This document shows positions 14,558 through 23,924 of a stretch of 64,000 nt of DNA, one piece after another. A model generated the notes under the pieces. That model searched no databases. It was not told the DNA's origin and saw only the letters and a list, made by a program, of their open reading frames with translations. The position numbers and the translations under genes were made by a program. Every line of letters starts with the position of its first letter. Positions within the stretch are counted from its first letter, which is position 1. This DNA comes from Amaurobius ferox (Eukaryota; Arthropoda; Arachnida; Araneae; Amaurobiidae), in assembly GCA_951213105.1 (NCBI GenBank), contig OX578134.1:136024793-136088792 (forward strand), written 5' to 3'.

Positions 14558-15304
14558 TTATCAATATGTCTACATCCAGCTGCATTGCGCGGACATAGTG
14601 CATATTTTACCACATCCAATTCAGCTTTCTACGTAAAGGCCACTTCTCGGTCCACACTGGCGAAGTGTAGGTCTTCCGTGTGTCGTGGGATGGGAGTCAT
14701 CCGGTGGATATTGGAGCGGTGTAATCAGGACGGTAAGAGTCATTTTACGAATGTTTTGATATTAGTTCTGTACCTTGTGAGAAAATGTATGGTGGTATAT
14801 TATAGTGTGGTATGCATTTGTGTAATCACTGTACTTTAGTCATTTATTTTTTAATATTATGTGTTTTTAAGTATTTTTATCGCTTTTATTGAATCTGGTA
14901 TTTTCCAATACCTATTTTAGAACGAATTCTATGAATGAATCAAAATAACTACAAAAAAAGTATAAAATAGTGCTTTTAGTATTTTTATCGCTTTTATTGA
15001 ATCTGGTATTTTTCAATACCTATTTTAGAACGAATTCTATGAATGAATCAAAATAACTACAAAAAAAGTATAAAATAGTGCTTAAATTTGTCATACAGCA
15101 TAAAATGGGCAAGAGTGAAGGTAGTATACCTGAATGTTCTATGAGGCTTTTACTGTATTTGAAAGTGCGCATGAAAAAACATTTCGTTTGTTTTTACTTT
15201 AAAGTTCTTACTCCTCAACATGAGTTAAAAAACTGTTGATATATAATATGTATGAAGGCTATATATAAATTTAGCGACTGGCAAATTTATTCCATGTTGA
15301 ATAT
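14558..15304 (+). other. Leader of the intact Naiad copy, with a 108-bp tandem duplication
   Basis: Non-coding leader upstream of the ORF. Units 14870-14977 and 14978-15085 are near-identical tandem copies (108-bp period), differing for example in TTTTCCAAT versus TTTTTCAAT. A donor-like CGGTAAGAG with GT at 14733-14734 raises the possibility of a leader intron. The 95-codon ORF at 14552-14839 has no recognised similarity and is not called. Confidence 0.6.
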
Positions 15305-17977
15305 ATGCCCGGTGACACATTATCAGGGTATATGTGTTATCGAAATACAGTTACCCTAATCTTTATATTGAAGCAAGTGATGAGCAGTGTTTATAAGCCT
15401 TGTACAATTGTCCTTGATAATGCTGTGACAAACATAAAAAATGTAAATTCTTTCGTAATGAATGACACGATCTATAACCGATCACCTTTTTTTAACGACT
15501 TTTATCAACACTACCACCATATGAAGAACTTCAAATTCAAGAAATGCAATTCTAAGCGATGTAAGCTTTGTCCCGTAGCCAATCCACACCAAATTTCTAC
15601 AAAAAAGGACAATATAAAAATCTTTTGCAAGACTTTTAATGTGGTATATTGCATATCATGCCTTGCTTGTCAGGCGAAATATATAGGACAGACGCAGAAT
15701 TCCCTGAATATCCGTATAAATTTGCACCGAAGTCAAGTGGGCAAAATCCAACAGCTATCCACCAATAATAACTTAGAAATTCGGCATTTTCAAGTACACC
15801 CCTTCAGCAATATTATGGTAACTATTATTGATATAGTACCAGAACTTTCTGAACGCTTGTGGTGGGAAAACACCCATATAAAGCAATATAATTCTGCATA
15901 TCCATATGGTCTGAATACTTTATTATTCAAGGAAAATTGCAATAAAGAAAGATGCAGGAATAGTCAAACATACTCTCTCTTTGAAAATTCAATACCTAAG
16001 AAAACTTATAGACACCAAAGAGGAAATAAAAAGCAACAATTTAATTACATCAAAACAGAAGAAAAAATCTCAGACTTCATAAAAACAGAAATTACGGTGA
16101 AATTCGGATGGATCAAGAATATAGCCAACAGTATAAAGATCAAATACTTACAACGTATATGGAATTTTATTATAAATTTCAATTTAAGTGAAAATAACTG
16201 CAATACAGAAGATAAAAACACTAATATAGACATCATTCTGGATTTAATTAAACTCAGAGCCGCAAAATATAATGTAGCACTTGAACCAAAATATCAAATT
16301 AACAAATCAAAAGAATTTTTTATCACAACATTTAAGAATAAAATGTTCGAAAATATTCCATTCAACCATATATTACATAATATAGAAGAACGTCTTCCTT
16401 TGCCTAATCTAAATATTAAGATATCCTATCGCTTTGTAAGAACCAACGGAAGAAGATTATTCAACTACAATAAATTATGTAAAACTGTGTCTTCATTTAA
16501 TATTGAATCCTGTCAATGTCATAAAAATATACATTGTGATCCCTACCACAAGCATATAATTACTGGAAACTTAGATTTTATAAAAGATAATAAACTCAAA
16601 AACTTATTACAACTTGGTACTAAGTACCGAATACAAGAATTTAATAATATTTATAATGAATTTAATTACGATCTGGAAACCTTCATATACAAGATGGCAG
16701 TCAAACACAGTATACCTGTACAAACTTTTAACGCATGGAAATATGCCTTTTACAGTGCTTTTTGCCAATTCTACCCGAGAAGAAACAAGGATTCAGGAGG
16801 TTCTCGATTTCCGTCTTCAATCAAACATTTTAATGAAGAATTCGTAATGACATACACCGACAAAATCGTATCGAATTTTGCATTCACGTGTAAAAAATTC
16901 TATGTCGATACTTTAACACAATGCTATAAGGATAGTGCCATGTATACCTTAATTCCTAGCAACGAATCAATCATCACTAATAGAATAAAAGCACTGTATA
17001 AAAGAATTGGTATGGATATTAAATCAGTAAAATTTCCATACTTGATCCTTATTCCCAAGTTACACAAAAAACCAGTCAAGTTCCGTACTGTAACAGTGGG
17101 ATGCGGATCGTACCTGGAACAAGCAAATAAAAAACTTCTGAAATTACTCCAATATGTTATAACTGATATTAAGAAGCAAAACTCCATAATGTTAAAAAAC
17201 GGACAGGAATTGATAGACCGACTGAAATTTTGCCATAAAGATTTGAACTTCAGAAGCTACGATTTCCGGGATCTGTTTAACAACATCGATTTAACAAACC
17301 TACAAATGATCTTGAAAGAATTACATGAGGAATATAATTTAAAACCATATATAACTCTCAGAAGATATTTGGATTTGATTGAGTTGGTATTGAATGAAAA
17401 CATACTATATGACGGTACGCATTACTACAAACAGGTCAAAGGCATACCCATGGGTGGTGCATGCTCATCAATATTGGCGGATATTTATCTATCCAAATAT
17501 GAAAGAGGAACCCATATATTATCGGAAATACCTTATTTCCGTTATGTTGACGATGTGATATTAGGGGGTTATGAAAACACCCCTGACATAGATTTTGCAT
17601 TCTACCCAAGGGAATTAGACTTAATTGAAAACCCGATCAATGAGGATGGATCGACAGACTTCCTGGACTTGTCAATAAGAAAACACCAACAGTATGGAAT
17701 TTATACAACCATACACGACAAGAGAAATTCATACAATATCAAAATTAATAATATTATTGATTGGAATTCAAACCTCACTAAAAATATATTCAGAAATATT
17801 ATTATCGGGTACTTCAGAAGAAACAGAAAATACAGTACTTTTAAAAAAGACTGCATTTATGAATGTAATAAAATAATAAATGATGCATTAAAAAGAAATT
17901 ACCCTAGATATTTTTTACAACATTATTACTATTCCTTTTTCAAAGAAAGAAATTGTGCATTGTTTGATTCTAAATGA
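15305..17977 (+). CDS. Naiad-type PLE polyprotein: GIY-YIG endonuclease plus reverse transcriptase
   Basis: Intact 890-residue ORF. Expected role: target cleavage by GIY-YIG and template-primed reverse transcription. Seen in order: zinc-binding-type cysteines (C81, C86, C89); GIY-YIG core with VVY (113-115) and YIG (126-128), R137, H141 and the candidate metal-binding E188; a PYGLN block near 201; the CxC motif (C403, C405) before HKHIITGNLDF; RT fingers (FPYLILIPKLHKKPVKFRTV); motif A DFRDLF (D653); motif B GIPMGG (from 713); motif C YVDD (747-750); a late FLDLSI block. An N-terminal endonuclease joined through CxC to RT is the diagnostic Naiad/Chlamys order. The first ATG follows an in-frame TAG at 15272; M26 (15380) is an alternative start. 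No stop or frameshift is present, so the copy may be active. Clade assignment is firm; activity is inferred. Confidence 0.93.
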   Translation: MPGDTLSGYMCYRNTVTLIFILKQVMSSVYKPCTIVLDNAVTNIKNVNSFVMNDTIYNRSPFFNDFYQHYHHMKNFKFKKCNSKRCKLCPVANPHQISTKKDNIKIFCKTFNVVYCISCLACQAKYIGQTQNSLNIRINLHRSQVGKIQQLSTNNNLEIRHFQVHPFSNIMVTIIDIVPELSERLWWENTHIKQYNSAYPYGLNTLLFKENCNKERCRNSQTYSLFENSIPKKTYRHQRGNKKQQFNYIKTEEKISDFIKTEITVKFGWIKNIANSIKIKYLQRIWNFIINFNLSENNCNTEDKNTNIDIILDLIKLRAAKYNVALEPKYQINKSKEFFITTFKNKMFENIPFNHILHNIEERLPLPNLNIKISYRFVRTNGRRLFNYNKLCKTVSSFNIESCQCHKNIHCDPYHKHIITGNLDFIKDNKLKNLLQLGTKYRIQEFNNIYNEFNYDLETFIYKMAVKHSIPVQTFNAWKYAFYSAFCQFYPRRNKDSGGSRFPSSIKHFNEEFVMTYTDKIVSNFAFTCKKFYVDTLTQCYKDSAMYTLIPSNESIITNRIKALYKRIGMDIKSVKFPYLILIPKLHKKPVKFRTVTVGCGSYLEQANKKLLKLLQYVITDIKKQNSIMLKNGQELIDRLKFCHKDLNFRSYDFRDLFNNIDLTNLQMILKELHEEYNLKPYITLRRYLDLIELVLNENILYDGTHYYKQVKGIPMGGACSSILADIYLSKYERGTHILSEIPYFRYVDDVILGGYENTPDIDFAFYPRELDLIENPINEDGSTDFLDLSIRKHQQYGIYTTIHDKRNSYNIKINNIIDWNSNLTKNIFRNIIIGYFRRNRKYSTFKKDCIYECNKIINDALKRNYPRYFLQHYYYSFFKERNCALFDSK

Positions 17978-18371
17978 GTATTCTTAATCATATATATTTT
18001 CATATCTGCGATCCTATCATCATGAAGTCTTATCGCGCATGTGCGACTTTCCCTTATAAAATGTTGTGTTTTCAAGCTGGATTGTAGGGTGTATCTCTTC
18101 CATGCTTGGTTCCATCTTTGCTTTTGTGTCCGTTCGGGTGCTTCTGTCTTTGCACATGTGGGAGATTGACCATTGAGTTACATTGGTGCCGTGAGCGTTG
18201 CCCGGGTCGTAAAAGCTGCTTTAAGCGGGAAAGGGGTGTCGCAATCCACCCCTGCCATTCTATGCAAATCATATGGTCACTCCTGTTCTCGCTTATTTTT
18301 TCTTCTTGTTTATATCCTTATATGCTACTCTGGATGCAGAGCTGCTAAGCGCCACATCCTCTGTAAGGTTT
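17978..18371 (+). other. 3' untranslated region of the intact Naiad copy
   Basis: The part up to 18323 is duplicated in the inverted arm (13043-13388). Positions 18324-18371 are unique to this copy and lead into the 60-bp repeat. No poly(A) tail or A-rich end is seen, as expected for PLEs. Confidence 0.75.
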
Positions 18372-18421
18372 CTGTTTTCTCCTTTACTTAAATAGGAGTT
18401 CCGTTCGTGTTATACTTATTT

Positions 18422-18431
<10 letters not shown>
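18372..18431 (+). repeat. 60-bp direct repeat, right copy (pseudo-LTR segment)
   Basis: Second copy of 14498-14557. It runs directly into the right-hand (TA)n tract. Confidence 0.85.
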
Positions 18432-18465
<34 letters not shown>

Positions 18466-18489
18466 TTATATATGTATATATTTATATAT
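18425..18489. repeat. (TA)n microsatellite, right flank of the intact Naiad insertion
   Basis: TA-rich tract with TTTA and TGTA interruptions, starting at the end of the 60-bp repeat. Confidence 0.93.
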
Positions 18490-18888
18490 ATTGATAGAGA
18501 TTATGTTAGAAATGGAAGGAAAGAAATAGTTGATGCTATATTAATACAAGAAATGTAGGAAAAACTTGAGAGCAGACTTATACTTCAGATATTTTTATAT
18601 TTACTTTTTAAACTAAAATCTTAATGTTTCATGAAAACTCAATTATTCAATTTCTGTTAGGCATGTGACTTTGATCTTTTAACCCTTAAAGAAATATTAT
18701 TCCCAGTACCACTTTTATCTTAATGAAATAGTTGCGAATTTCATTCAGATTTCAGTTATTTGATTTTGATTAAACCCTAAAGAATATTTTCATCTTTGTT
18801 TGAGTACAGAAAACTTAGGAAGCAAAAATAATAACATGTAAGTTTTATTGACGCATTAAAAATTAAATTTTCATGCAATAAAATATTA
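18490..18888. other. No recognisable feature
   Basis: AT-rich sequence between two TA tracts. It may be pre-insertion genomic DNA. Confidence 0.4.
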
Positions 18889-18917
18889 TACACACACACA
18901 CATATATATATATATAT
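18889..18917. repeat. (CA)n(TA)n microsatellite
   Basis: Compound CA/TA tract that likely marks the 3' boundary of Naiad copy E. Confidence 0.95.
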
Positions 18918-19899
18918 ACAAATGAAGAATTTCTATTTTACTTGTATTATATATACCTGAGATTGATCATTAACAGAAAATGTTCTGTATAGCAAAAGTG
19001 AAAGGAAGATGAACTGAAATGTAAATGTGACATCAAAAATACTATATGACAAGCCATTGAATATTTAAAAAAGACATGACAAGTAAACATTATAAATAAA
19101 ACAGGTACTAAATTGGTATAAAATGCCCCTTTTTCCCTGTTCCATATATAAGTTAAGGAATGGAATAAGAATTACATGTGGTAAAGATGGGTGAAAAAAT
19201 TTTGTGACTACACATTAGGATGAAAGTATTTTTATATTAATCATATAAGTAATGCAGGTATTTAAGGTACTAATCCCCTTGTTACCTGCATAAACATACA
19301 TGGTGTAAATGCAAGAAATGTGTTTAAGATGAAAAGTTGCAAAACAGAAACATTATTTCGCACGATAAGTTAGGCCTTTTCTAGCTCCCCCAATTTTTTT
19401 TTAAAATGGAATAAATTGAATAAAGTGAAAATCATTTCCGAAACCATAAAACCATGTACGTTATCAAGGGATATACATGTTTCGTTAATGGGGATTTTAC
19501 GTTTCTGTATGCATTAATGTAAATTGCATTACAGAAATAATGCACATGGCCCGACGTAGAATAAAATATAAATTGGATCATAAATAAAAGAAATCAAATA
19601 TAATCAAATATATCAGCTTGTGGCTAAGTATTAATAGGAGAATACATTCTAATGAAAAGGTATTAGAATATATAATAATATAAATGTATTTACCTTTGTG
19701 CTGCTTAACTGTGTAGATTACGTGATACTGACTAAGCATTTTATCTCAAACATGTTACAATTAATTCTATATACTAAGATTTCAAATGTTGGAAGTGAAA
19801 CATAGAGATGAAAAATTATTTAAAATTGTTTGAGAATGATCTGTCAATATGTTGCTGCAATTGTAGCAAGATGCTGAATTTAAAATTAAAATGTGTTTT
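18918..19899 (-). mobile_element. Probable 3' tail of Naiad copy E
   Basis: Non-coding AT-rich sequence between the compound microsatellite and the RT remnant of copy E. The assignment rests on position only, since no block shared with the other tails was recognised. Confidence 0.4.
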
Positions 19900-21015
19900 A
19901 ATAAATGAAAAAATAAGGTTTGGCGGGCAGGTATTTTAGATAGTGGTGTTTATGAATTTAAAAAGATTTTTTTTTAGTAACATGGTGTACTTAACATTTT
20001 TATTCTTAGTAACTGGTTATTAATAATATTTTTAAATACTGATTTTGAAAGATTGGATGAATAATGTTGAAGTTTATTTACTTTGAAGTTATAAGTTTCT
20101 GTTTTGTCGTAAATTTTAATGTGTCTGTATTTTTAATTTTTTTTAAATTTTTTTTTATTTTGATGTATATACATTTTCAATTAGTTCGTGATTATGTGGA
20201 TAAAAATGAAAGTTTAATATAGGTGCTCTCATTAGTAATTCCAATAATAATTAGATCATCAATAAATCTGTACATGATATGATTGTTGAAAGGGTACTGA
20301 ATTTCGTAAAATGTAGATAAAGGCTGGTCAGTATTGTGGATGAGATTCCTCCCTGTGGTATTCCTTTATTTAATTTGTATATGCAATTCCCTTGAGATAT
20401 ATACTTTTTGAACAGAATGAATTTTAATAATGTTTTGAACTTTGGAAAAGAGATGTTTTTTGATTGAGTAAATTGTTCATATATATTTAGTACGACTTTA
20501 TATAAATCATTAATATCAATGTTATTAAAGAGGTCTTTGAAATTAAAAGTTTTAATATCATGTATGTAAGGTAGTTGTTTTAGGTTATTAATCATTTCTA
20601 AACTATTTTTGATTATATGTATTTGTTGTGCAGTAAAATGATCATAAATCTGATTTAGTACGAATATAATTAGAAGTTGTTTGTCAGCAACTTTGGTGTA
20701 TGAATTAAATCTTATAGTAACAGTTCTAAAAGAAATTGGTGATTTATGAAATTTAGGTATGAGTATCAGGTAAGGAAAATTAAGATTGTGTTTCTGTTTA
20801 AGCAGTTTGTAGTAAGCAAGAATTTGTTTACTTATAATTGTGATATTAGAGTTTATAGGAGTTAATGAAATTGAGGTACAGAGTTGCAGTTTGAGATCAT
20901 TCAAATAAAATTTTTTGTAAATAAACGCATAATTACTTGATGCCTTATCAATATAAGTGTTTACAAATTAGTCTTGTACTAACTTGATCTCTTTAAAGAT
21001 GTCTTGGTAATTATG
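19900..21015 (-). pseudogene. Naiad-type RT pseudogene (copy E)
   Basis: The reverse complement reads YIDKASSNYAFIYKKF, then (in the ORF at 20251-20904) FPYLILIPKFHKSPISFRTV, FNFKDLFNNID (motif A) and GIPQGGISST (motif B). Motif C follows in another frame as YRFIDDL (about 20265), after a frameshift. An IYDK block and VFKNIINNQ complete the C-terminus near 20000. A TAA interrupts the conserved D-x-FV site near 20963. The GIY-YIG and CxC regions are missing. It is diverged from the intact copy, so it is an old, separate lineage. Confidence 0.85.
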
Positions 21016-21026
21016 TGTAAGGTAAG

Positions 21027-21080
21027 TGTACCAGTAGTGGGCCGTGTACCAATAGTGGGCCATGTACCAATAGTGGGCCA
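21027..21080. repeat. Three 18-bp tandem units
   Basis: TGTACCAATAGTGGGCCA occurs three times at 21027, 21045 and 21063, the first with two substitutions. A related 'cagtagtggacc' lies at about 21464. The pattern resembles subterminal repeats of a DNA transposon, but no inverted partner was found. Confidence 0.75.
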
Positions 21081-21639
21081 CCACTTTTCAAAGTGGAAAA
21101 TCAGGATTTAAGGTCATACTTGTAAGGTTACAGAACAACTGCTGATTGGTTGAAACCCTTATCAGTTATCTGACAAAGGCACAATCTCAATAACCTGCTA
21201 GTCTTTGAGGTGGAAGGATGCTTTTCTGAAGTGATCACACAAAGGGATTTTTCTAGCTCATTCTTATTGCTTTCCTCAAGAGGCAAGTATCAATTTAAAT
21301 TTTTTTTCTCTAAAAGCATATCTAGTTTGGTTTTAAAATGTCATATTTCTATTTCATTGTACACTTAATATTTAGTAAATTATGCTTAAAAGGTATAAAA
21401 GGAACAGATTATTAATTTTGAGGGGAGGCTCACTTTTGGGTCATTACTTTTCAAATTGTTTCAGTAGTGGACCTAGGAGTTGGTAGTGGTTAGAAAGTGA
21501 TTGTTGCAACTAAACTAAAATCTCAGAGTAGGGGTGTTTTAATTCTGACCACCCGGTAATTAAATATAGGATTTGTGCAATTAATAACACAATAAGATTG
21601 GTTGGTTATTCTTTTTGGTGTGAAAGTGAGGTGAACACC
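21081..21639. other. No recognisable gene
   Basis: Unique-looking sequence, possibly the body of the element that carries the 18-bp units. Confidence 0.35.
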
Positions 21640-21704
21640 TAGCAGATATATATATATCTATATAAATATATTTATTGCATATATATATTTATATATCTAT
21701 CTAC

Positions 21705-21774
<70 letters not shown>

Positions 21775-21929
21775 CCTTTCCATGCATAGTATAATGCATA
21801 AAATATGATAAGGTCGAAATTTAATAATTTAATTCTAATTTGATATTTCGGTAGTTTTACGTATTTTAAACACACCTGAACTCCAATAGAATATTTTTTG
21901 GAGATGTCTGAGTGTGTGTGCATATATAC

Positions 21930-22014
<85 letters not shown>
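21640..22014. repeat. Cluster of (TA)n and (CT)n microsatellites
   Basis: TA and CT tracts at 21640-21770 and a TA tract with CA interruptions at 21922-22014, separated by about 150 bp of ordinary sequence. ORFs of the IYIYIY type here are artefacts. Confidence 0.92.
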
Positions 22015-22017
<3 letters not shown>

Positions 22018-22054
22018 AAAACAAGGCATTAAATGTCTGAAAATTATTTCTATC

Positions 22055-22520
22055 AGATTTCACTTACCGAAACAAACGGCATGGGGCCCATTATATTAAT
22101 TATTTAATTAAAATATCCTTTAGTTCAGTTCACTATATTCGTAACATATGTTTACGCATATGTTGCGTATCCATCGTTACATATTCTTACCAATATTATT
22201 TTGTTTTTATAATTTGAAAATCTGGGTAGCTGGGCCTTGGTTAAAAATTCGTTCATCTAGGCGACGAATTTGGTGAAATATCGCACATTTGACGACTTCC
22301 AGAAATATCGAATTTTATAGATTGGTTAAAAACTTCGAGTTACGTACTTTTTCCAAAATATGGTATATTCTGGCCATCATTAAGTTGGGTTGTTGATTAA
22401 TTAATATATATTTAAATAAAGTCAGTTTGTTCAGTTCACTATGTTAGCAGGTGTTTTGACTCATAAAACTTATATCAGCACGCAGGGAATGATTAGGCAA
22501 ATTATTTGCACCAATTTGTT
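22055..22520. repeat. Diverged direct repeats, about 300 bp apart
   Basis: 'gttcagttcactat' with an adjacent AT-rich block occurs near 22124 and 22427. A second pair of matching blocks (near 22058 and 22505) lies in the same order, suggesting an old tandem duplication. Confidence 0.5.
22255..22380 (-). mobile_element. Family A core fragment, reversed
   Basis: The reverse complement matches the family A block with 'agtcg', 'ttcaccaaattcgtcgcc' and neighbouring 20-bp motifs. No termini are present. Confidence 0.4.
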
Positions 22521-22559
22521 TCATTTATCGGAATGAACAGCGTGGGAGTCAAAAGTTCG

Positions 22560-22880
22560 GTTACGTTAGGTTCTGTCCTGTGTTGATGCTGTAAATATGC
22601 AATGACTCAGCCCTGTAGGTCATCTATAGGGTTTCTAAAGTACTTTCCATCCCCTTTCCTCTCCACCCCAAGAGTGAAATAGAGAAATTATATTCCGTTA
22701 GATTCTGTCCCATGATCGATAAAACAAGTTTGCAATGATTGAAATTAAAATACTTTTCGAAAAGCCCTATATTTACTCCGCCCTGAGAAGGAGACATCTA
22801 AATCCGTCTCCTTTCGGTTCTATCCGGTTGCTGATACTATAAGCATGCAAAGAGTCAGTCTCTAGCTCACCAAGGGACTT
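22560..22880. repeat. Three diverged tandem units of about 115-133 bp
   Basis: 'gttaggttctgtcc', 'gttagattctgtcc' and 'ttcggttctatcc' start the units at about 22565, 22698 and 22813. Each is followed at a similar distance by 'tgcaatga' or 'tgcaaaga'. Confidence 0.55.
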
Positions 22881-23660
22881 CTTTAAGGCCTGAAAAACAG
22901 AAACACGTTAAATAATTATTATGTAGATAATAGCTTTGCAGCTTCTTATATTTTATTTTTATAAACAAAAAATGTTGTAAGAAAGTATTCAGTTTTTGCT
23001 TTAACACCAAGGATTTTTCTGTTGTAACAATCTACATTTTTCTTCTGAATAAAATACTGCCTATAGCGAAATTGTTTCAGAAAATTTTTTCTTCCCTTTG
23101 TTGCCACATGTTTGTTAAATATAATCCCGAAATAAAGAGCATCTCTTCACTAATGCATAAATTTTTAAAAATGTCTCTGAACATGTATTTAATATACAGT
23201 TTACTGCGTTTTATTAATTAAGTGTTTTAACTATTTATCTTCTTTTATTTTTGTAGTTTTTTAATTCTTACTCTTTGTGCACTTCTGTAAAGATGTACTG
23301 CTACAAAGGTTTACTGATGTAAGGATATGATGCCCATAAATATTAAATATTTTTTATTCAGTGTTATCATCATAGAGTAAGAGTAAGCAAAATGGATTCA
23401 AATAGGGTACAAATACCGTGTTTTGTAAAAATATACATACTGATGTTTTGAGGGCAGTTGAAATACAGTTGACTGGTAAAAAAAAAAGAAATTGTTTGTT
23501 ACATAAGGAATTTACATAAAATATAATTTCCGTGAATGCTTGAAAGCTCTCAGATATTAGAACATTGTATTATTTTAACGGTCGACTCTTTTTGTTCCTT
23601 GTATACACACAAGGCATATTAAGACATAGACTGAAACCTAAACTTTAAAGTAGATTTCGA
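22881..23660. other. No recognisable feature
   Basis: AT-rich sequence. No repeat or gene assigned. Confidence 0.45.
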
Positions 23661-23924
23661 ACATTTATGGCCTTGCCGACGTGGTTGTCGAGTGGTCAAG
23701 GCAAGCGTTTCCGTAGCAATCGCTCGACCGCCACGTTGTGGATTCGAGCCCCACGTAAGGCATGAATGTTTGTGTTGTGGGAGCAATGTGATCCGCCCCC
23801 TCTGGTGCGCTTGGGGCAACGTCAATCGACGGCTAAATGGTTCACACTCTGGCCGCTATAATAAAGGCGAATGACGAAGGTCAAAGTGTCTGGCCATTTG
23901 AAAAAAAAAACATTTATGGCCTTG
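23661..23924 (+). mobile_element. Young tRNA-derived SINE with perfect target-site duplication
   Basis: The body is 23676-23909. The 15-bp direct repeat ACATTTATGGCCTTG flanks it exactly (23661-23675 and 23910-23924). The head has a box A (TGTCGAGTGGTCAAGGC, about 23688) and a box B (GGATTCGAGCC, about 23741), with a long interval between them, as in tRNAs with a long variable arm (Leu or Ser type). The tail ends in an A run. Box A and box B form the internal RNA polymerase III promoter in such elements. ORFs on both strands across it are by-products. Confidence 0.92.

Larger units (their letters stand above)
13043..18431. mobile_element. Complex Naiad insertion: inverted partial copy plus intact copy
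   Basis: Three parts are visible: an inverted partial copy (13043-14498, -), a plus-strand full-coding copy with its leader (14498-18371), and a 60-bp segment (14498-14557) repeated in direct orientation at 18372-18431. The inverted arm pairs with 16868-18323 (coordinate sum 31366). All stretches compared by eye matched, and the overlapping 345-residue translations are identical. (TA)n flanks both ends. Inverted or tandem partial copies, pseudo-LTRs and microsatellite targeting are described for Naiad PLEs, so this reads as one recent integration product. Confidence 0.88.

Noticed and set aside
14558..15304. Hammerhead ribozyme in the Naiad leader
   Set aside because: No CTGATGAG core with a paired GAAA segment was found; Naiads are described as lacking canonical hammerheads.
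15305..17977. A host telomerase gene
   Set aside because: The RT core is PLE-like, linked to GIY-YIG and CxC, embedded in repeat structure and present in several decayed copies.
23676..23760. A functional tRNA gene
   Set aside because: Only box A and box B are tRNA-like; the acceptor stem does not close and the segment has SINE body, A tail and target-site duplication.
23619..23874. 60-68-codon ORFs on both strands at 23.6-23.9 kb
   Set aside because: They lie within the tRNA-derived SINE and have no independent support.
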